From contig CM066033.1 in the NCBI GenBank assembly GCA_033557465.1, positions 15,253,080 through 15,317,079 of the forward strand: a DNA stretch of 64,000 bases. Direction: 5' to 3'. Source of the stretch: Ichthyophis bannanicus (taxonomy: Eukaryota; Chordata; Amphibia; Gymnophiona; Ichthyophiidae). Under the pieces are notes generated by a model that was not told where the DNA came from, made no database searches, and saw only the letters and a list, made by a program, of their open reading frames with translations. Below, piece by piece: positions 10,481 to 22,317 of this stretch. The translations under genes and the position numbers were made by a program. Numbering within the stretch: the first letter of the stretch is position 1; the number at the start of each line of letters is the position of its first letter.

Positions 10481-12227
10481 CCTGAGTGAGGAGATCCGGT
10501 TGTACCCCCAGAGGGATCGGACCCTCCACCGCCAGTTGCAGCAGGAGCGGAAACCACGGCTGTCTGGGCCAGCGAGGGGCCACCAGGATCAAAAAGGCTT
10601 TGTCTCGGAGAACCTTGAAAAGAGTCCGAGAGACCAGCGGGATGGGAGGGAAAGCGTACAGAAGGCTCCCCGACCATGAGATCAGAAAGGCGTCCGCCGC
10701 AACCCGAAGGGGGTGTGGCTGACGAGAGCAGAAGCGAGGAAGCTGCCGGTTGCGAGGACTGGCAAAGAGATCCATCGTGGGGAGGCCCCACTTGAGGAAG
10801 AGCTTCTGAACTACCAAGGGATCCAGACGCCACTCGTGCGGCTGGAGGACCCTGCTGAGTTTGTCCGCAAGGCAATTGTCTTGGCCCGGGAGATAAACTG
10901 CCTTGAGGAGAATGCCGTGACTGACGGCCCAAGAGCAGAGCTTCTGAGCCTCCCGGCAGAGGAGAAAGGAGCCCGTGCCCCCCTGTTTGTTCACGTAGAA
11001 CATGGCAACTTGATTGTCCGTCTGGACAAGGACGGACTGTTGGGAAGTCAGGTGGGAGAAGGCCTTGAGAGCTAGGCGGATCGCCCGGAGCTCCAGCTCC
11101 AGGAAGTTGATCTGCTGAGCAGACTCCCACGTGGTCCAGAGGCCCTGAGTACGCGCCTCTTGGCAATGCGCTCCCCAGCCCAGGAGGGATGCATCGGTGG
11201 TCAGCACCCGGGTCGGCTGAGGTGACTGGAAAGGCATACCGAATGTCAGGTTCGGCTGCCGGAGCCACCACCGGAGAGACGAGATCAGCGGCTCGGAAAC
11301 GCGCACTAGGTCTGCGAGGCCGCCCGTGGCCTGTCGCCACTGCCGGCGGAGACACCATTGAGCAGACCGCATATTCAGGCGGGCATTGGGGGTCACATGG
11401 ACGGTGGAAGCCATATGGCCGAGCAGTCTCAGGAAGCGCCTGGCGGAGACCAGGGGCTGGCTGCAAAAGCGGTCGGCTAGGTCCATGAGCCGCTGAGCCC
11501 TGTCGAGCGGTAGATACGCTCGTGCCTGAGGAGTGTGCAGCCTGGCGCCGATGAACTCGAGATCCTGTGAGGGGAGCAAAGTGGACTTTGCGAAGTTTAT
11601 GACAAAGCCCAAGTGCTGCAGCAGAGTCACCGTGCGGCACGTGGCGTTGGTGACCTCCTGAGCGGACGCTGCTCTGATGAGCCAGTCGTCGAGGTACGGA
11701 AAGACATAGAGGCCGTGAAGCCGGAGATGGGCCGCCACGACCACGAGACATTTTGTGAAGACTCGCGGTGCGGAGGACAGGCCAAAGGGCAGTACTCTGT
11801 ACTGGTAATGATTTCCTGCCACCACAAACCTTAGGTATTGGCGGTGGCTTGGGTGGATGAGGATGTGCGTGTAGGCATCCTTTAGATCCAAGGAGCATAG
11901 CCAATCTCCCTGCTGGAGGTAGGGCAGAAGGATTCCAAGGGTAAGCATTTTGAACTTCTCCCGCACAAGGAACTTGTTGAGGTTGCGCAAGTCCAGGATG
12001 GGTCTGAGGCCCCCTGTTCTCTTTGGTATCAGAAAATACCTTGAATAGAAGCCTTGACCTCTCAGGTGGTGTGGCACCGGTTCCACCGCCTGTTCCTGCA
12101 GAAGACCTGCTAACTCCTGAAGGAGCAACTCCCTGTGCAGAGGGGGGCGCGGAGGCTCTCCCGGAAAATAGGAGGGAGGGACCTGATGGAAGTGGAGAAG
12201 GTAACCTTCTCGCACGACCTGAAGCAC
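10413..12227 (-). CDS. DIRS reverse transcriptase-RNase H polyprotein
   Basis: Open 604-residue frame. Reverse transcriptase blocks in order: SRYFLIPKRTGGLRP near residue 62, LDLKDAYTHI near 113, VLPFGLSSAP near 145 and catalytic YLDD at 178-181. RNase H follows with TTDAS at 343-347, a Glu in LELELRA near 377 and QTDNQ near 402. The C-terminal part (DLFASPRN, LLYAFPPIPL) is the region annotated as methyltransferase-like in DIRS elements; the family assignment is from memory and catalysis is not shown. A second frame on the same strand overlaps most of it and leads into the recombinase. No stop interrupts the RT, so this copy may have been active recently. Confidence 0.92.
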   Translation of the reverse strand: MLQVVREGYLLHFHQVPPSYFPGEPPRPPLHRELLLQELAGLLQEQAVEPVPHHLRGQGFYSRYFLIPKRTGGLRPILDLRNLNKFLVREKFKMLTLGILLPYLQQGDWLCSLDLKDAYTHILIHPSHRQYLRFVVAGNHYQYRVLPFGLSSAPRVFTKCLVVVAAHLRLHGLYVFPYLDDWLIRAASAQEVTNATCRTVTLLQHLGFVINFAKSTLLPSQDLEFIGARLHTPQARAYLPLDRAQRLMDLADRFCSQPLVSARRFLRLLGHMASTVHVTPNARLNMRSAQWCLRRQWRQATGGLADLVRVSEPLISSLRWWLRQPNLTFGMPFQSPQPTRVLTTDASLLGWGAHCQEARTQGLWTTWESAQQINFLELELRAIRLALKAFSHLTSQQSVLVQTDNQVAMFYVNKQGGTGSFLLCREAQKLCSWAVSHGILLKAVYLPGQDNCLADKLSRVLQPHEWRLDPLVVQKLFLKWGLPTMDLFASPRNRQLPRFCSRQPHPLRVAADAFLISWSGSLLYAFPPIPLVSRTLFKVLRDKAFLILVAPRWPRQPWFPLLLQLAVEGPIPLGVQPDLLTQDQGSLLHPNLRSLNLMAWLLRG

Positions 12228-12299
12228 CCAGGCATCTGCGGTGATGCTGGACCACCTGTGGGCGAAGTGAACCAGCCGGCCTCCGGTGCTGGGGGGAAC

Positions 12300-14240
12300 C
12301 AGCGGGGGGGGAGAGAGGCTATGCTGAGCGAGTCAAAAGCCCCCACCCTGCTGAGCAGGGGCTGGTGGTGCAGGCTTGGGGGCTTGCTGCCTACGGGACC
12401 CGTTACCCGTCCCTTGGCCTGCTGGCCCTGTTGGGGAGCTGCAGGGGCCTGATAATGGGGGTATTGTTTGTAGGCAGCCGCCTTCCTCGGGTAAAAGGAC
12501 TTTTTCCCCGAGCCCTTCTTTTTCTGGGAAGGGGCGGAGGTCTTCCTAGAAAGCCTGGTCCTGGTGAGAGTCTCAGTCTCAATTTGTGCAGCCTTTTCCG
12601 CCATGGGCTTGCCAAAGAGGTTTTCGCCTCGGCAGGGGACATCGACCAACTTGTCCTGTACCCAGGGCTCAAGGTCGGACGACTGAAGCCAAGCCTGTCG
12701 GCGGGCACCGATGCCGGCTGCGGCTACTCGAGCCGAGGCTTCAAAGCCATCATAGGCTGCTCGGGACATGAACTTTGAGCATTCCCGAATGCCCGTGGAC
12801 AAGGCTAGGAACCTCCGCAAGGGCTCCTCGGAGAGACCAGCGGAGAATCCGGCTAGCTCTTTAGCCAGATCCCGGAGATACATGCCCATGTAGAGCTGGT
12901 AAGTCTGGACACGACAGGCGAGCATAGAGCCCTGGAAGCACTTCTTGCCAAGGCCATCCAGGTTACGGGCCTCCCGTCCAGGAGGCACCGAGGAGTGCAT
13001 CTTCTGGCTCTTAAGACGATGCATGGCCGATTCCACTACCATGGAATGGTGTGGCAGCTGTGCCTTTTGAAAGCCAGGGCTCTTGCGGACCCGATAGATA
13101 GAATCGACCCGCTTGCTCAGGACCGGCGAGGAGGCCGGACTCTCCCACATGCGGAAGAGAGTAGTCGTTCCAGCATAGGAGGAACCGGCACAGTAAAGTG
13201 TTCCCTCGCGGGAGAGTCATACTGGAGGGCGTCGAGCTCTTCGGCTCGAGGCTCCTCCTCGGGATCCGCAGGGAAGTCCAAAGCCTTGGCCATATCCCTA
13301 ACGAAGTCCAAGAACCGGGCATCCTCCGGGGGGGACTGCTTCCGAGGCTCGGACTCCGGTGAGTCCGATGGGACACACCGAGTCCGGAAAGAATCAGGTG
13401 ACTCTTCCTCCTCAGACTCCCAGACCGACTCCAACGAGGACTCGGTGGGGTCGGCCCGGGCAGGGTGCGGCGCCAGCCGCCCCGACTCCGAGGGAGTCGG
13501 CGTCGGCGACCTCGGTCCCGAACGGGAGGCCGAGGGCGACCTCGACCGAGGATCGACTCGAGGATCGGCTCGGTCTCCGGGGTCGACTTGGACGTCGACG
13601 TCCCGGTGGTCGGGGCAGCGGCGCCAGCGAAGCCAGCGAGCAGTGCCCTCTGCTGGTCCATGAAGGCAGACAGTCTGCTCTCCAAGGCCGTCAACCTGAG
13701 TCCGAGCTCAGGTGACCCAGCAGCCCCCGACTCGGGCCCCGACGGCGTCGGGCCCGACGTCGGCTGTCGCGGAGGCGAGTCCAGAAGGACCACAGGACTC
13801 ACCCGGGCAGGCATCTCCGACTCCAGGCGAGGTCGCTTCGGGATGTGTTCCTTCTCCAAGGACCCGGGGCGGCTGTCGGGGCTATGCGACCTGGCCCTCG
13901 CGGAGCCAGGAGCGTCCACCGACGCCGCCCTCGCGGGTTTTTCCTTCCGACGATGGTCCCCGGAGGGAGAACCCCGGTCGGAGGAGCTCCGGCGACGGTC
14001 CGAGCTGGAGCCTTTCGACACGGAGGCCTCCGACGAGGTCCGGGTACGGCTGGGGTCAGCGAAGATTCTCTCACGCTGATGCCGCCGACTTCTCAACGCC
14101 TTTGAGGACAGTTTGCTGCAGGGCCCACAGATCAGTTCCTCATGATCCGGGCCCAGGCAGCGGAGGCAAAAGTCGTGTGTGTCGGTTAGTGACATATTTC
14201 GGTCACACCGACCACACCGCTTAAACCCACTGGCAGCCAT
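12300..14240 (-). pseudogene. DIRS gag-like protein with two frameshifts
   Basis: Starts at Met 14240 with the DIRS Cys/His module C9xxC12, H22, C25xxC28 and LGPDH. A very GC-rich Ser/Pro/Arg middle (roughly 13440-14000) is followed by an acidic stretch in a second frame (13117-13434: SEEEESPDSF, FLDFVRDMAK) and a third frame (12110-13150) with VESAMHRLKS, RRQAWLQSSDL and a basic tail. The last two blocks match the outer DIRS gag in order. The changes of frame near 13430 and 13140 break the protein unless they are programmed; I see no slippery site to support that. Confidence 0.78.
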
Positions 14241-14473
14241 CGGGGGAAAAAGGGCCCCTGCGAGGTCAAAGGACCGGGCTGCCAGGGAAAACGAAAACGA
14301 AAGCTGACTAAGTCAGAAAAAACCGAAAAAAAGTAAGAGGACTCGAGACCGGCGTCACGAGTCCGGGCGGGAAAACGATCGGCGTCGAACCGAAAGAAAA
14401 AGGATAAAGAAGAAAATCAACTTTTTCGCGGGGACAAGACGGGGACGTCTGTAGGGCTCCGCGGAAAAAAGAA

Positions 14474-14636
14474 GACTGGCTAAGATGGCACCTTCGGGCG
14501 GGAAGACGACCGCGCATGCGCGCTGCAATTCCCAAAGGCTTTCTTTGAAAGCTGGGGAAAATTGCTCCGCGAGGGCTCCGTCGGCGCCGACGTCACCCCA
14601 TAAGTGAGGACTGACTTCCTGCTTGGTCCTGGAGAA
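14474..14636. repeat. Inverted terminal repeat of nested DIRS (right)
   Basis: Reverse complement of 8894-9053, ending in ggtcctggag and then gaa, after which the outer DIRS resumes with tcttattatcac. The tip differs from the left tip (accaagcaggaag against agcagcaggaat). Confidence 0.9.
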
Positions 14637-16560
14637 TCTTATTATCACAGTCTGTTGGTTAGCTTCTATTCTTTGCCATCTTGTCTTGACAAAATAGTGG
14701 CTTACCCACTGGCTTCCTCAGCCAGTTTCTTTTTCTAACCAACCTGCAGCATGCTCTCTGCAACTCTATAGAATAGCTTTGCACTATGGGCCCTTGCTAG
14801 AGAGCATTAGTATCTGGCCTAGCAGATAATCTCAGATGGTTAGGGGGGATTTCCCCAGTCATATTCTATGACTGGCCGGTATTCCCTACCCTTACCATCT
14901 CATTTTTAAATCTCTTCTGAGACATAAGCCTCAGGCCTTGTTACGTGAAAGTCTAAAGAATGGCCCGGTTTGGCCCATATCTTCTTGAGCTATTTTTTCT
15001 TCAATGGCAGTTGGAGGACGCCTCATACCCTTCTTGTCCTCTTAGCAGGTCATTAGGGTATTTTCTTCTACTGGTGTCCTCTGTCCATTCTCCATACTAC
15101 AATTCTGGAGAGATCTGGACTGCCTGCCTGCAGGCTATAGTTATCCTCTGCAATTTTCACGTTGGCCATCCTGGTTATTCAAGAACTCAATTCTGCAGAG
15201 AATCCAGACTTCTTCTCAGAGGAACCTTTCTCTGACTCCGCCAGTCATAACCAGGAGAAGAGGATTCTCTATGTATCCAGCAAACAGGTATCAACCCTCT
15301 TGCTGTCAGATGGATCTTTCTCTCTCCCTATGTCCTAGGGAGGATAAGGTTCAATAGACATCTCTCCATCCACACACCTGGAGACAGGTCTATATGCCTA
15401 CATATTCATATATGTTTATGTACATATATAGATTTATATTTATCTCTGTGTCTTCTGCCCATACATATCTCTTATGAATACTTGCATATATACCCTATAT
15501 GTGTATATATTTAATCACATATATATATATATATTTATTTATATTTATTTATTTAACAAGTTTTTTATACCGCCTTTTCCTTCAATCAAAGCGGTCACAA
15601 GAAATACAAGGTATAAACAAGGGAAACAAACAGTATAGACATGACAACATATGGTAATGTAGGAAAAATAACAAGGGTTAACAAAATAGTGGATTATTTA
15701 TATATGTATATTTATACATCTGGTGATATATATATTTTAGATAGATAAGTATATAGATACAGATCTATCTGTCGGGTAGGTTTAGTTATTCCTACATCCT
15801 ATCTGACCCTGACAGTTAGAAAACGACCCCTATCAATGCTGCTCCAGCATGCTAGGGGGCTTCGCTTATAACCACTTTTCCTTACCATAACCCTTTTAAG
15901 GTTTAGATACTCATGTACCTTTTTTCTTTCCTAATTGACCCATTAGGAAAGACATTGTGGAGCTTCAGTTATCCTAAAGCTTACTGCTTCTGAGTCTGTC
16001 CTTACTTTCTTATCAGATACAAGGGTCTCCATACCCTTCCTCCCCTACATGGACTGATCCCAACCCCAGTCCAGTTGGGTCAGACTCGGCCTTTTCTTTT
16101 GGTCCTAGTTTTGCACTGCTTTTGGACCAAAACAGCTTAAGCTTTCTTCATACTTCCTTCTGTGTCTCTGCTGAAGCTCTATCTCTTCTGCTGCCCCAGT
16201 TTTCCTATGGGGCCATTTCTCACCCTGAACGGTTCTGACCTCCACTTGTGTTTTCTACTTTCACCTCTACTTCTCAGTGAGGTACCCATTGAGCACATTC
16301 ACTGGCTCTTCTATCAGATCCATATGTACCTCTGTGGACTGTGCCATGCCAACAAGGGAGGCCCAGATTACAGTATTACTCCTGAATGCTTTTTATACAG
16401 GGCCTTCCCCTTAGAAGCCCTGTTCTAGCCAGCTCTTCCACAGCCTTTTCTGTATTCAACTCCTACCCTCCATCCCCAGGATGCCTGAGGTTCTGAGGGA
16501 TAGCATGGCTCGTTCTACACTTGCAACATGCTAGGACTCCTTCTGGGCATCTGAGCTTGG
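14637..16560 (+). other. Outer DIRS noncoding segment right of nested element
   Basis: About 1.9 kb with no DIRS enzyme motif in any frame. It contains an AT-rich microsatellite block (15390-15560, tatata and tttattta runs) and an L2-type 3' tail (15536-15690). Short ORFs at 14960 and 16162 show no family signature. Confidence 0.6.
15536..15690 (-). repeat. L2-type LINE/SINE 3' tail
   Basis: On the plus strand it reads tatttatttatttaac, then accgcc and a few bases later aaagcggt, which is the reverse complement of the tail hairpin plus aaataaataaat end seen in the L2 copies here. Only the terminal 150 bp or so is present. Confidence 0.55.
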
Positions 16561-16564
16561 GAGT

Positions 16565-16617
16565 CCCCATATGTGAAGACTCATTCCTGCTGGGAACAGC
16601 AGGAATAAGTCTTCACA
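16565..16617. repeat. Shortened internal complementary region of outer DIRS
   Basis: tgtgaagactcattcctgct (left tip, reversed) joins directly to gggaacagcaggaata (right tip, reversed). Compared with the nested element about 50-60 bp of the junction are missing, apparently deleted between short repeats of gctg/ctgg type. Confidence 0.7.
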
Positions 16618-16708
16618 ACCCAACCACCTCCCCTAGGAGTTGTATCTCTCTATCTCTATCTTTCCCTTCTTCTCTCTCTCTCTTTGTCTCAGCTTTAAAA
16701 CTTAACTG

Positions 16709-16893
16709 AGGAGAGGCAGTTGGGAAAGGCGGGAAGGCAGCACGCAGGCGTGGTGGGATGCTCCCAAAAGCGTTTTGATTGGATGCTGGGGAGCGTTCCC
16801 GCACTGACTCCGTCGGTACCAACGTACCCATATGTGAAGACTTATTCCTGCTGTTCCCAGAGATCACCTGTTACAGGTAAGTAACTTTGCTTT
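16709..16893 (+). repeat. Right inverted terminal repeat of outer DIRS
   Basis: Reverse complement of 5797-5950 up to about 16862, then a 30-bp outer extension with cacctgttacaggtaagtaac that corresponds to the outer left tip of the nested DIRS. CR1 resumes at about 16894. Confidence 0.85.
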
Positions 16894-17437
16894 ACAATGC
16901 AGTAATAATTGTAGGTGATTTCATTTACCCTGGTATCAGCTCGGTCACTGTCATGGCAAGACATGCTAAGGAGATAAAGTTTCTAGATGAAATAAATGAC
17001 TGCCTCTTGGAGCAGCTGGTTAATTAACCGACAAGAGGGGAAGCCATTTTGGACCTAGTCCTTAGTGGAACCCAAGATCTGGTGCAAGAGATAAGGATGT
17101 TGGGGACACTTGGCAATAGTGATCATAGCGTGATCGCGTTTGATTTAATAAATGGAGGAAGGACAGCAGGGAAATCCACAGTACTGCCTTTTAACTTTCA
17201 AAAGGGAAACTATGATAAAATGAGAGAAATAGTCAAGAAAAAAGCTAAAAAGGAGCAGCAGTAAAGGTTAAACATTTACATCCAGCATGGGTGTTTTTAA
17301 AAATACTATCTTGGAAGCCCAGACCAGCTATATTCCAGGCTTTAAGAAAAGTGAAAAGAAGTCCAAAAACCTGCCAGCATGGTTTAAAGGTGAGGTCAAA
17401 GAGGCTGTTGTAGCAAAAAAAACATCTTTCAGGAAAT

Positions 17438-18112
17438 GTATTTATTTATTTAACAGGTTTTATATACTGCTTTGTCCTATAATCAAAGCGGTTTATATGA
17501 TTAAAAAAACATGATACATGGCAGTTATACATTACATAGTCGTGTGGGGTTGGGGACATGCGGGAGGTTCTTGATAGCAACTTATTTACAAAGAGGCGTA
17601 TATACAATATTTACAAATATCATGATTTGAGTCAGCTGATTTTTTCAGGGGGAGGGGTCAATGGGAGGAGGGGGAGTTGTGCATTAAGTGACAGCTCCGT
17701 AGTGTTCTATGAAAAGATAAGTTTTGAGTTTCTTCCTGAAGACTTTGGCATCAGTGGTGGCTCTCAGGTCATATGGAAGGGAGTTCCAGAGGGCCGATAC
17801 TGCTAGTGACAATGCTCTTGCAGATGTGGATTGGGTGGTTTTAGAGTAGATGCTAGAGGTCTGAATGGTTTCCACTCTGTTACGTCGTCTGGGTCTTGTT
17901 CTTGTGTTCATGTTGACAAGAATGTCAGGGGACAAGTTGTGCTGGATCTTGTATATGTTGAGATCTATTTTGAATTTGATCCCAGAGGCGATCGGAAGCC
18001 AATGCAGTTGGCTCGGGGGGAGGGAGGAATTTATGATCCGGTGATGATGCGGGCAGCAGAATTATGTGCCATCTGTAGGGGTCTGATTGTTTGGGTGGTC
18101 CATGTAATAGTC
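17438..18112 (-). mobile_element. 5'-truncated L2 LINE fragment
   Basis: Inserted in the old CR1 with target duplication caggaaat at 17430-17437 and 18113-18120. The minus strand encodes the C-terminal part of L2 ORF2: NSAARIITGS, LHWLPIASGIKFKI, ALWNSLPYDLRA and FRKKLKTYLF, with at least one frameshift near 17935-18010. It ends in a tail with an actgctttg/caaagcggt hairpin and aaataaataaata. Confidence 0.88.
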
Positions 18113-18578
18113 CAGGAAATAGAAAAAGGAGGCAAAAGATGAAAACTGGAAACATAAGCACTGGCAAGTTAGATGCAAGTAATTGATAAGGCCGGCAAAG
18201 AGAGAATTTGAGAAGAAGCTTGCTGTGAAAGCAAAAACGCATAGGGCCCGATTCCATCCTGGATGTCCTGACCCTCTGTGTGCCCGGTCGGAATCGGACA
18301 CAGAGTGTTAGCCATGATTCTTTTTTTTTTTAATAGTAGTTTTTATTCAGTTTTAACATATAAAATAACAATACAATACAAACGATCGTGATGTAGCAGG
18401 ATACAAGCAGATGCTATTGATCAAAATAGCAAAAGAATATAATAACTTGAACCAGACAGTACAATAACGTTAACAAGAACTAGTATCAGTCCATGCCAGC
18501 ACGCCACCCTCCCTCTCTCCGTTCAATGTGGTTACAGCAGAGACCATTCCACAAGGCAGCCTCCAGCAATCACTTTCA

Positions 18579-21500
18579 TCAAACATAATTTTGTAAAGCT
18601 GACCATTTCTTACTTAGTTTACCAGACCATGGGTTCTTGGCTATATAGATCTCTTCGTAGGTCTTATGTAGGATTAAGAGACTCCACCAATGCTCGAAAC
18701 AAGCTTTGTCGAGATTCTTCCAGTGTATTAGAACGATTTTAAGCGCTATCCCGAGCATTAAGTCCAGCAGTTTACCATCCCATTTCATCAGAGTAGGTTC
18801 CAGAGCTATGGATTTATATATCACTATCCGATAAGTGATAGGAGTTTGTAAGTTGAGGATCTGTGATATGCGTTCCCAAACTCTGTTCCAATATATTTCC
18901 AGGGATTTACAATGGAGCAACATATGTGCCAGCGTCCCAATTTCCATGTTACAGGACCAACATCGATTTCCCTCCTGTAGTGTCCATTTCATTTTCTTAG
19001 CCGGTGTGATATGCGCTCGATGTGCTATAAAGTACATAGATTGTGTGAGAGACGCTGCTCTCGTGGCACGTATTTGAGTTCCCCAAAAAGTGTCCCAATT
19101 TTCCGGAGGTAGATCTTGACCGGTTTCAGTAGCCCACACCGACTGTATCTTAGAACATGTCTTGTCACTTTTGGAGCGGAGAATCGCAACACATCTCGAA
19201 ACAGCTTTGGCATCTGTTTGTAATTCTTGAAGTTTCTGTCGCAGCGGCCATCCTGTACGTATCAAGACAGGTGACACACCCGCTTTGCTCATGCAGTATC
19301 GGAGCTGACACCATTGGAAATAGCATGTATTAGGCAATCGGAATTCCGTTCTTAGTCTGTCAAAGGTTTTAAATGCACTTCCATTGATCAGTTGTCCAAT
19401 GGTGATAAGATCATGTTCCACCCATTTTTTCCATAAGACAGGCTTCCCTCCGATGATAAGGCGCGGGTTCAGCCATATGGGCATATCTGCGGCGAAGTCA
19501 TCCCCTCCATCGATACATGATGCCAATAATCGACAGGCATGCTGTGTTTCTCGGATAATAGCATTAAGTGGTGCAGTCTGGTCTACTACTGTGCCTACCA
19601 GTAGCCATGTAGGTAGGGGGGAATGTAGGGCCCGCTCCACACTCAGCCATCTAGGTCCTTTATCCGTGTCGTCAGAGTCGACCCATTGAGCACCCTGCTT
19701 TAAAAGGGAGGCAGTGTGCAGCCAGCCGAGATCTGGGAAATGGACACCGCCTTGTGTATTAGGTAACTTCAGTTTCCAGGCAACTATTCGAGGTACTCGG
19801 TTGTTCCATAGAAAGGCTATTAGTTGACTATTCATTTTCTTATAGAAGGCTGACGGGAAACATAAGGGTATCATACTTAATATATAGCTGAGTTTTGGTA
19901 CCAACATCATTTTTATCGTTTCTAGCCTGCCCCACCAGCTCAAGTGAAGGGGGGTCCACTTGCAGATGTTATCATGTACAATTTCTTGACACATCTTAAT
20001 GTTGATTGCGACAGTCTCTTCCAAGGTGGTGCCATAGGTCACGCCCAGGTATCTAAAGGATGACTTCTCATATTGAAAGGGGTATCCACGCATCATTTCT
20101 TCGCTGACCTGTTCATTCAGAGGAATAATTGTTGTTTTATTCAGATTTACTTTATATCCGGATATCGCTGAGTATGCATCTATGAGTTTGCAGTGTTTCA
20201 GGAAGGTCTGATGGTTGTAGAAAAAATGAGCAGGTCATCGGCATATGCTGACAATTTACAGGGACCATCAGCTAACTCAATGCCTTTTATGTTTTCCTTC
20301 TGTCGGAGCGCTATTAATAAGGGTTCCAGGGCTAAATTAAAAAGCATCGGTGACAGGGGGCAACCCTGTCTGGTCCCTCTTTGCAACTGAAAAGGGGCTG
20401 AGAGGTGTGAATTGACCGCTATTCGAGCTGTGGGTTTGGTATATAACAATTCAACACGTTTTAGGAACTTTTCTCCTATCCCAAACCACCGTAGGGATTG
20501 AAATAGAAAGGACCATTCCAGTCGATCGAAGGCTTTTTCGGCATCCAATGCTAGCCCTATCAGGGGCTCGGCCTTAGTCTTGGCAGATGCCAGTACATGT
20601 GCCAATAGTCTTCCATTATCTGTAGTGGATCTGTTTTGTATAAATCCACATTGATCCTCATGTATCAAATCTTTTAAGATCCATCCTAATCGGTTAGCAA
20701 GCACTTTAGCATAGATTTTATAATCAGAGTTTAGGAGAGAGATGGGTCTGTAATTCTCTATCTTTTGTGTATCCCTGCCCGGTTTCGGGTGAATTACCAC
20801 CACAGCCTCTGCCAGGGCTCCAATCTCTGGAGATTCATCTTGCAGGCCACTGTAGTAGATCTGTAGCATGGGAGCCAATTGAATGCAATATTTATTATAG
20901 AATTCCAGTGGGATACCATCTGGACCGGCGGCTTTGCCACGAGCCATCTGTTTGATCGCATCTTGTATTTCAGTTACTGAGATCTCCTGTTCCAGCGTTC
21001 GACTTTGATGACTGGTTAATGTGGGTCCTACTATCTTGGAGACAAAATCTTCAAAGGCGCTGTCACTACATTGGGTATCTGAGCGATATAGTTCCTCATA
21101 GAATTCTTTGCAGCGGTCTAGTATTTTGTCAGATCTCAGGAGAAGGCCCCCGGAATTGTCTTGCAACGCCGCTATAGCGGTCTTGCTGGTCTTTGGTCTG
21201 AGCTGCCGAGCTAAAAGGGATCCAGAGCGGTTGCTTTCATAGTAGTGTATACTACGTTGTAGTTGGATACTACTCAGTGCTTCTTTGTTGAGGAGAGCAT
21301 TATATTGGTATCGCAATTTTTGGAGTCTAATCAATATCATTGAGTCAGCTCTTTTGGCTAGTAACCTTTCCCCAGCTTTTATTTGGAGTTCCAATTCATC
21401 TTTTCTTTTTTCCTGGCTTTACGCCGTCTAATGGTGTAGGTGGTAATATGAGCTCGTTATGGTCGCTTTAAAACCTTCCCACCAGCTCCAGATGGAGGTA

Positions 21501-22317
21501 TCAGTGGGTGTATTATATTTAAAATAGGTCTCAATTTTCCCCTGACAGTAGCTGTACAAAGGAGTCATCTGCTAGTAGGGATTTATCAAATGTCCATCTT
21601 GGCGGAACATGCTGTGTAACGTTGGTATTCAACACTAGGGAGACAGCGGCGTGATCCGATACCGTTGTAGCATATATCTCTGCGGACAACACTTGAGGCA
21701 TCAGCTCTGTGGACAGTAGGAAGAAATCGATCCTTGTTTGGGTATTATGTGGGATGGAATAAAATGTGTAGTCTCTTTCTTGGGGATGAAGTAGGCGCCA
21801 TGGGTCTACCAAGTGTAGCTCTGTTATGATGCCTTTAAGAACCGCCTGCGATTTGACTTTGTCTACAGTGGATCCAAGATGACATTGAAATCGCCCCCTA
21901 ATATGATATTGGTGTGAGCTGCGGCTGTAACTTCTTTAGCTATCAGTTTGAAAAAGTTAGGGTCATCGAGGTTGGGCGCGTAAATATTGAAGAATGTGTA
22001 AGGCTGTTGATTTATTTTCATCGTCACTCTGGCCCATCGACCTAGCGGATCAATCTGTGTGCCGGTAATGGCGGATTGCAGGAATTTGCGCACTAATATT
22101 ATTACCCCCCTTTGCGTTGAGTGGCAGAGGCCGAGGCCGCCACCAGGAAATATTTAGAGGTTACTTTCTGCGATTCAGTATCTGTTAAATGTGTCTCTTG
22201 TAAGAGGGCAATATCTGCTTTTTTTTGCTGGCAGTACGCTAAAATCTTCTTTCGCTTGACAGGGCCAGTAATACCTTTTACATTTAACGAAAGCATTAAA
22301 AGATCACTAGACATCAA
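18579..22317 (-). pseudogene. L1-like ORF2: endonuclease-RT, several breaks
   Basis: About 1,240 codons in pieces. Endonuclease pieces: 22102-22317 (SLNVKGI, LLQETHLT), 21863-22093 (YAPNLDD, GGDFNV) and 21531-21812 (SDHAAVSL). Reverse transcriptase: 20198-21394 with GPDGIPLEFY, ENYRPISLLN, LDAEKAFDRLEW, RQGCPLSP and catalytic YADD. C-terminal region: 18579-20096, with ILSMIPLCFP, the WW and LW segments, and a Cys-rich cluster CWSCNMEIGTLAHMLLHC, the CCHC-like motif of L1 ORF2. Frame changes lie near 20100-20200, 21395-21530, 21812-21863 and 22093-22102. It is not translatable as one protein now. Confidence 0.9.

Larger units (their letters stand above)
8863..14636 (-). mobile_element. Autonomous DIRS element, reverse orientation, nested
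   Basis: Complete DIRS of about 5.8 kb inside the outer DIRS. The inverted termini 8894-9053 and 14474-14634 are nearly identical outside the tips. The internal complementary region (9140-9237) joins the reverse complement of the left tip (ending ctacgcttt) to that of the right tip (starting ctccaggacc), as expected for a copy of the circle junction. The two tips overlap there by the trinucleotide ttc; correspondingly gaa stands at 8863-8865 and at 14634-14636. No target duplication is present, as DIRS integrate by tyrosine recombinase. Genes run gag, RT/RNase H, recombinase on the minus strand, overlapping. Confidence 0.93.
5794..16893 (+). mobile_element. Non-autonomous DIRS element carrying only gag
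   Basis: Inserted in CR1 between aacaaaag and caatgcagtaat. The ends are inverted: 5797-5950 matches the reverse complement of 16709-16862, including ggtacgtcggtacc, the block caaaacgcttttggga and the gggaaaggcggg end. An internal complementary region lies near 16565-16617. This layout (inverted termini plus an internal junction copy, no LTR, no target duplication) is the DIRS hallmark. Coding content is a gag-like ORF (6182-8235) only; the remainder (8236-8862 and 14637-16560) has no RT, RNase H or recombinase motif. A second DIRS sits inside it at 8863-14636. It presumably depended on an autonomous DIRS for movement. Confidence 0.88.

Noticed and set aside
9967..12255. Long minus-strand frame of 762 residues overlapping the DIRS RT
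   Set aside because: Over most of its length it is low-complexity Pro/Ser/Gly in the shadow of the RT frame; only its end encodes recombinase sequence and is used there.
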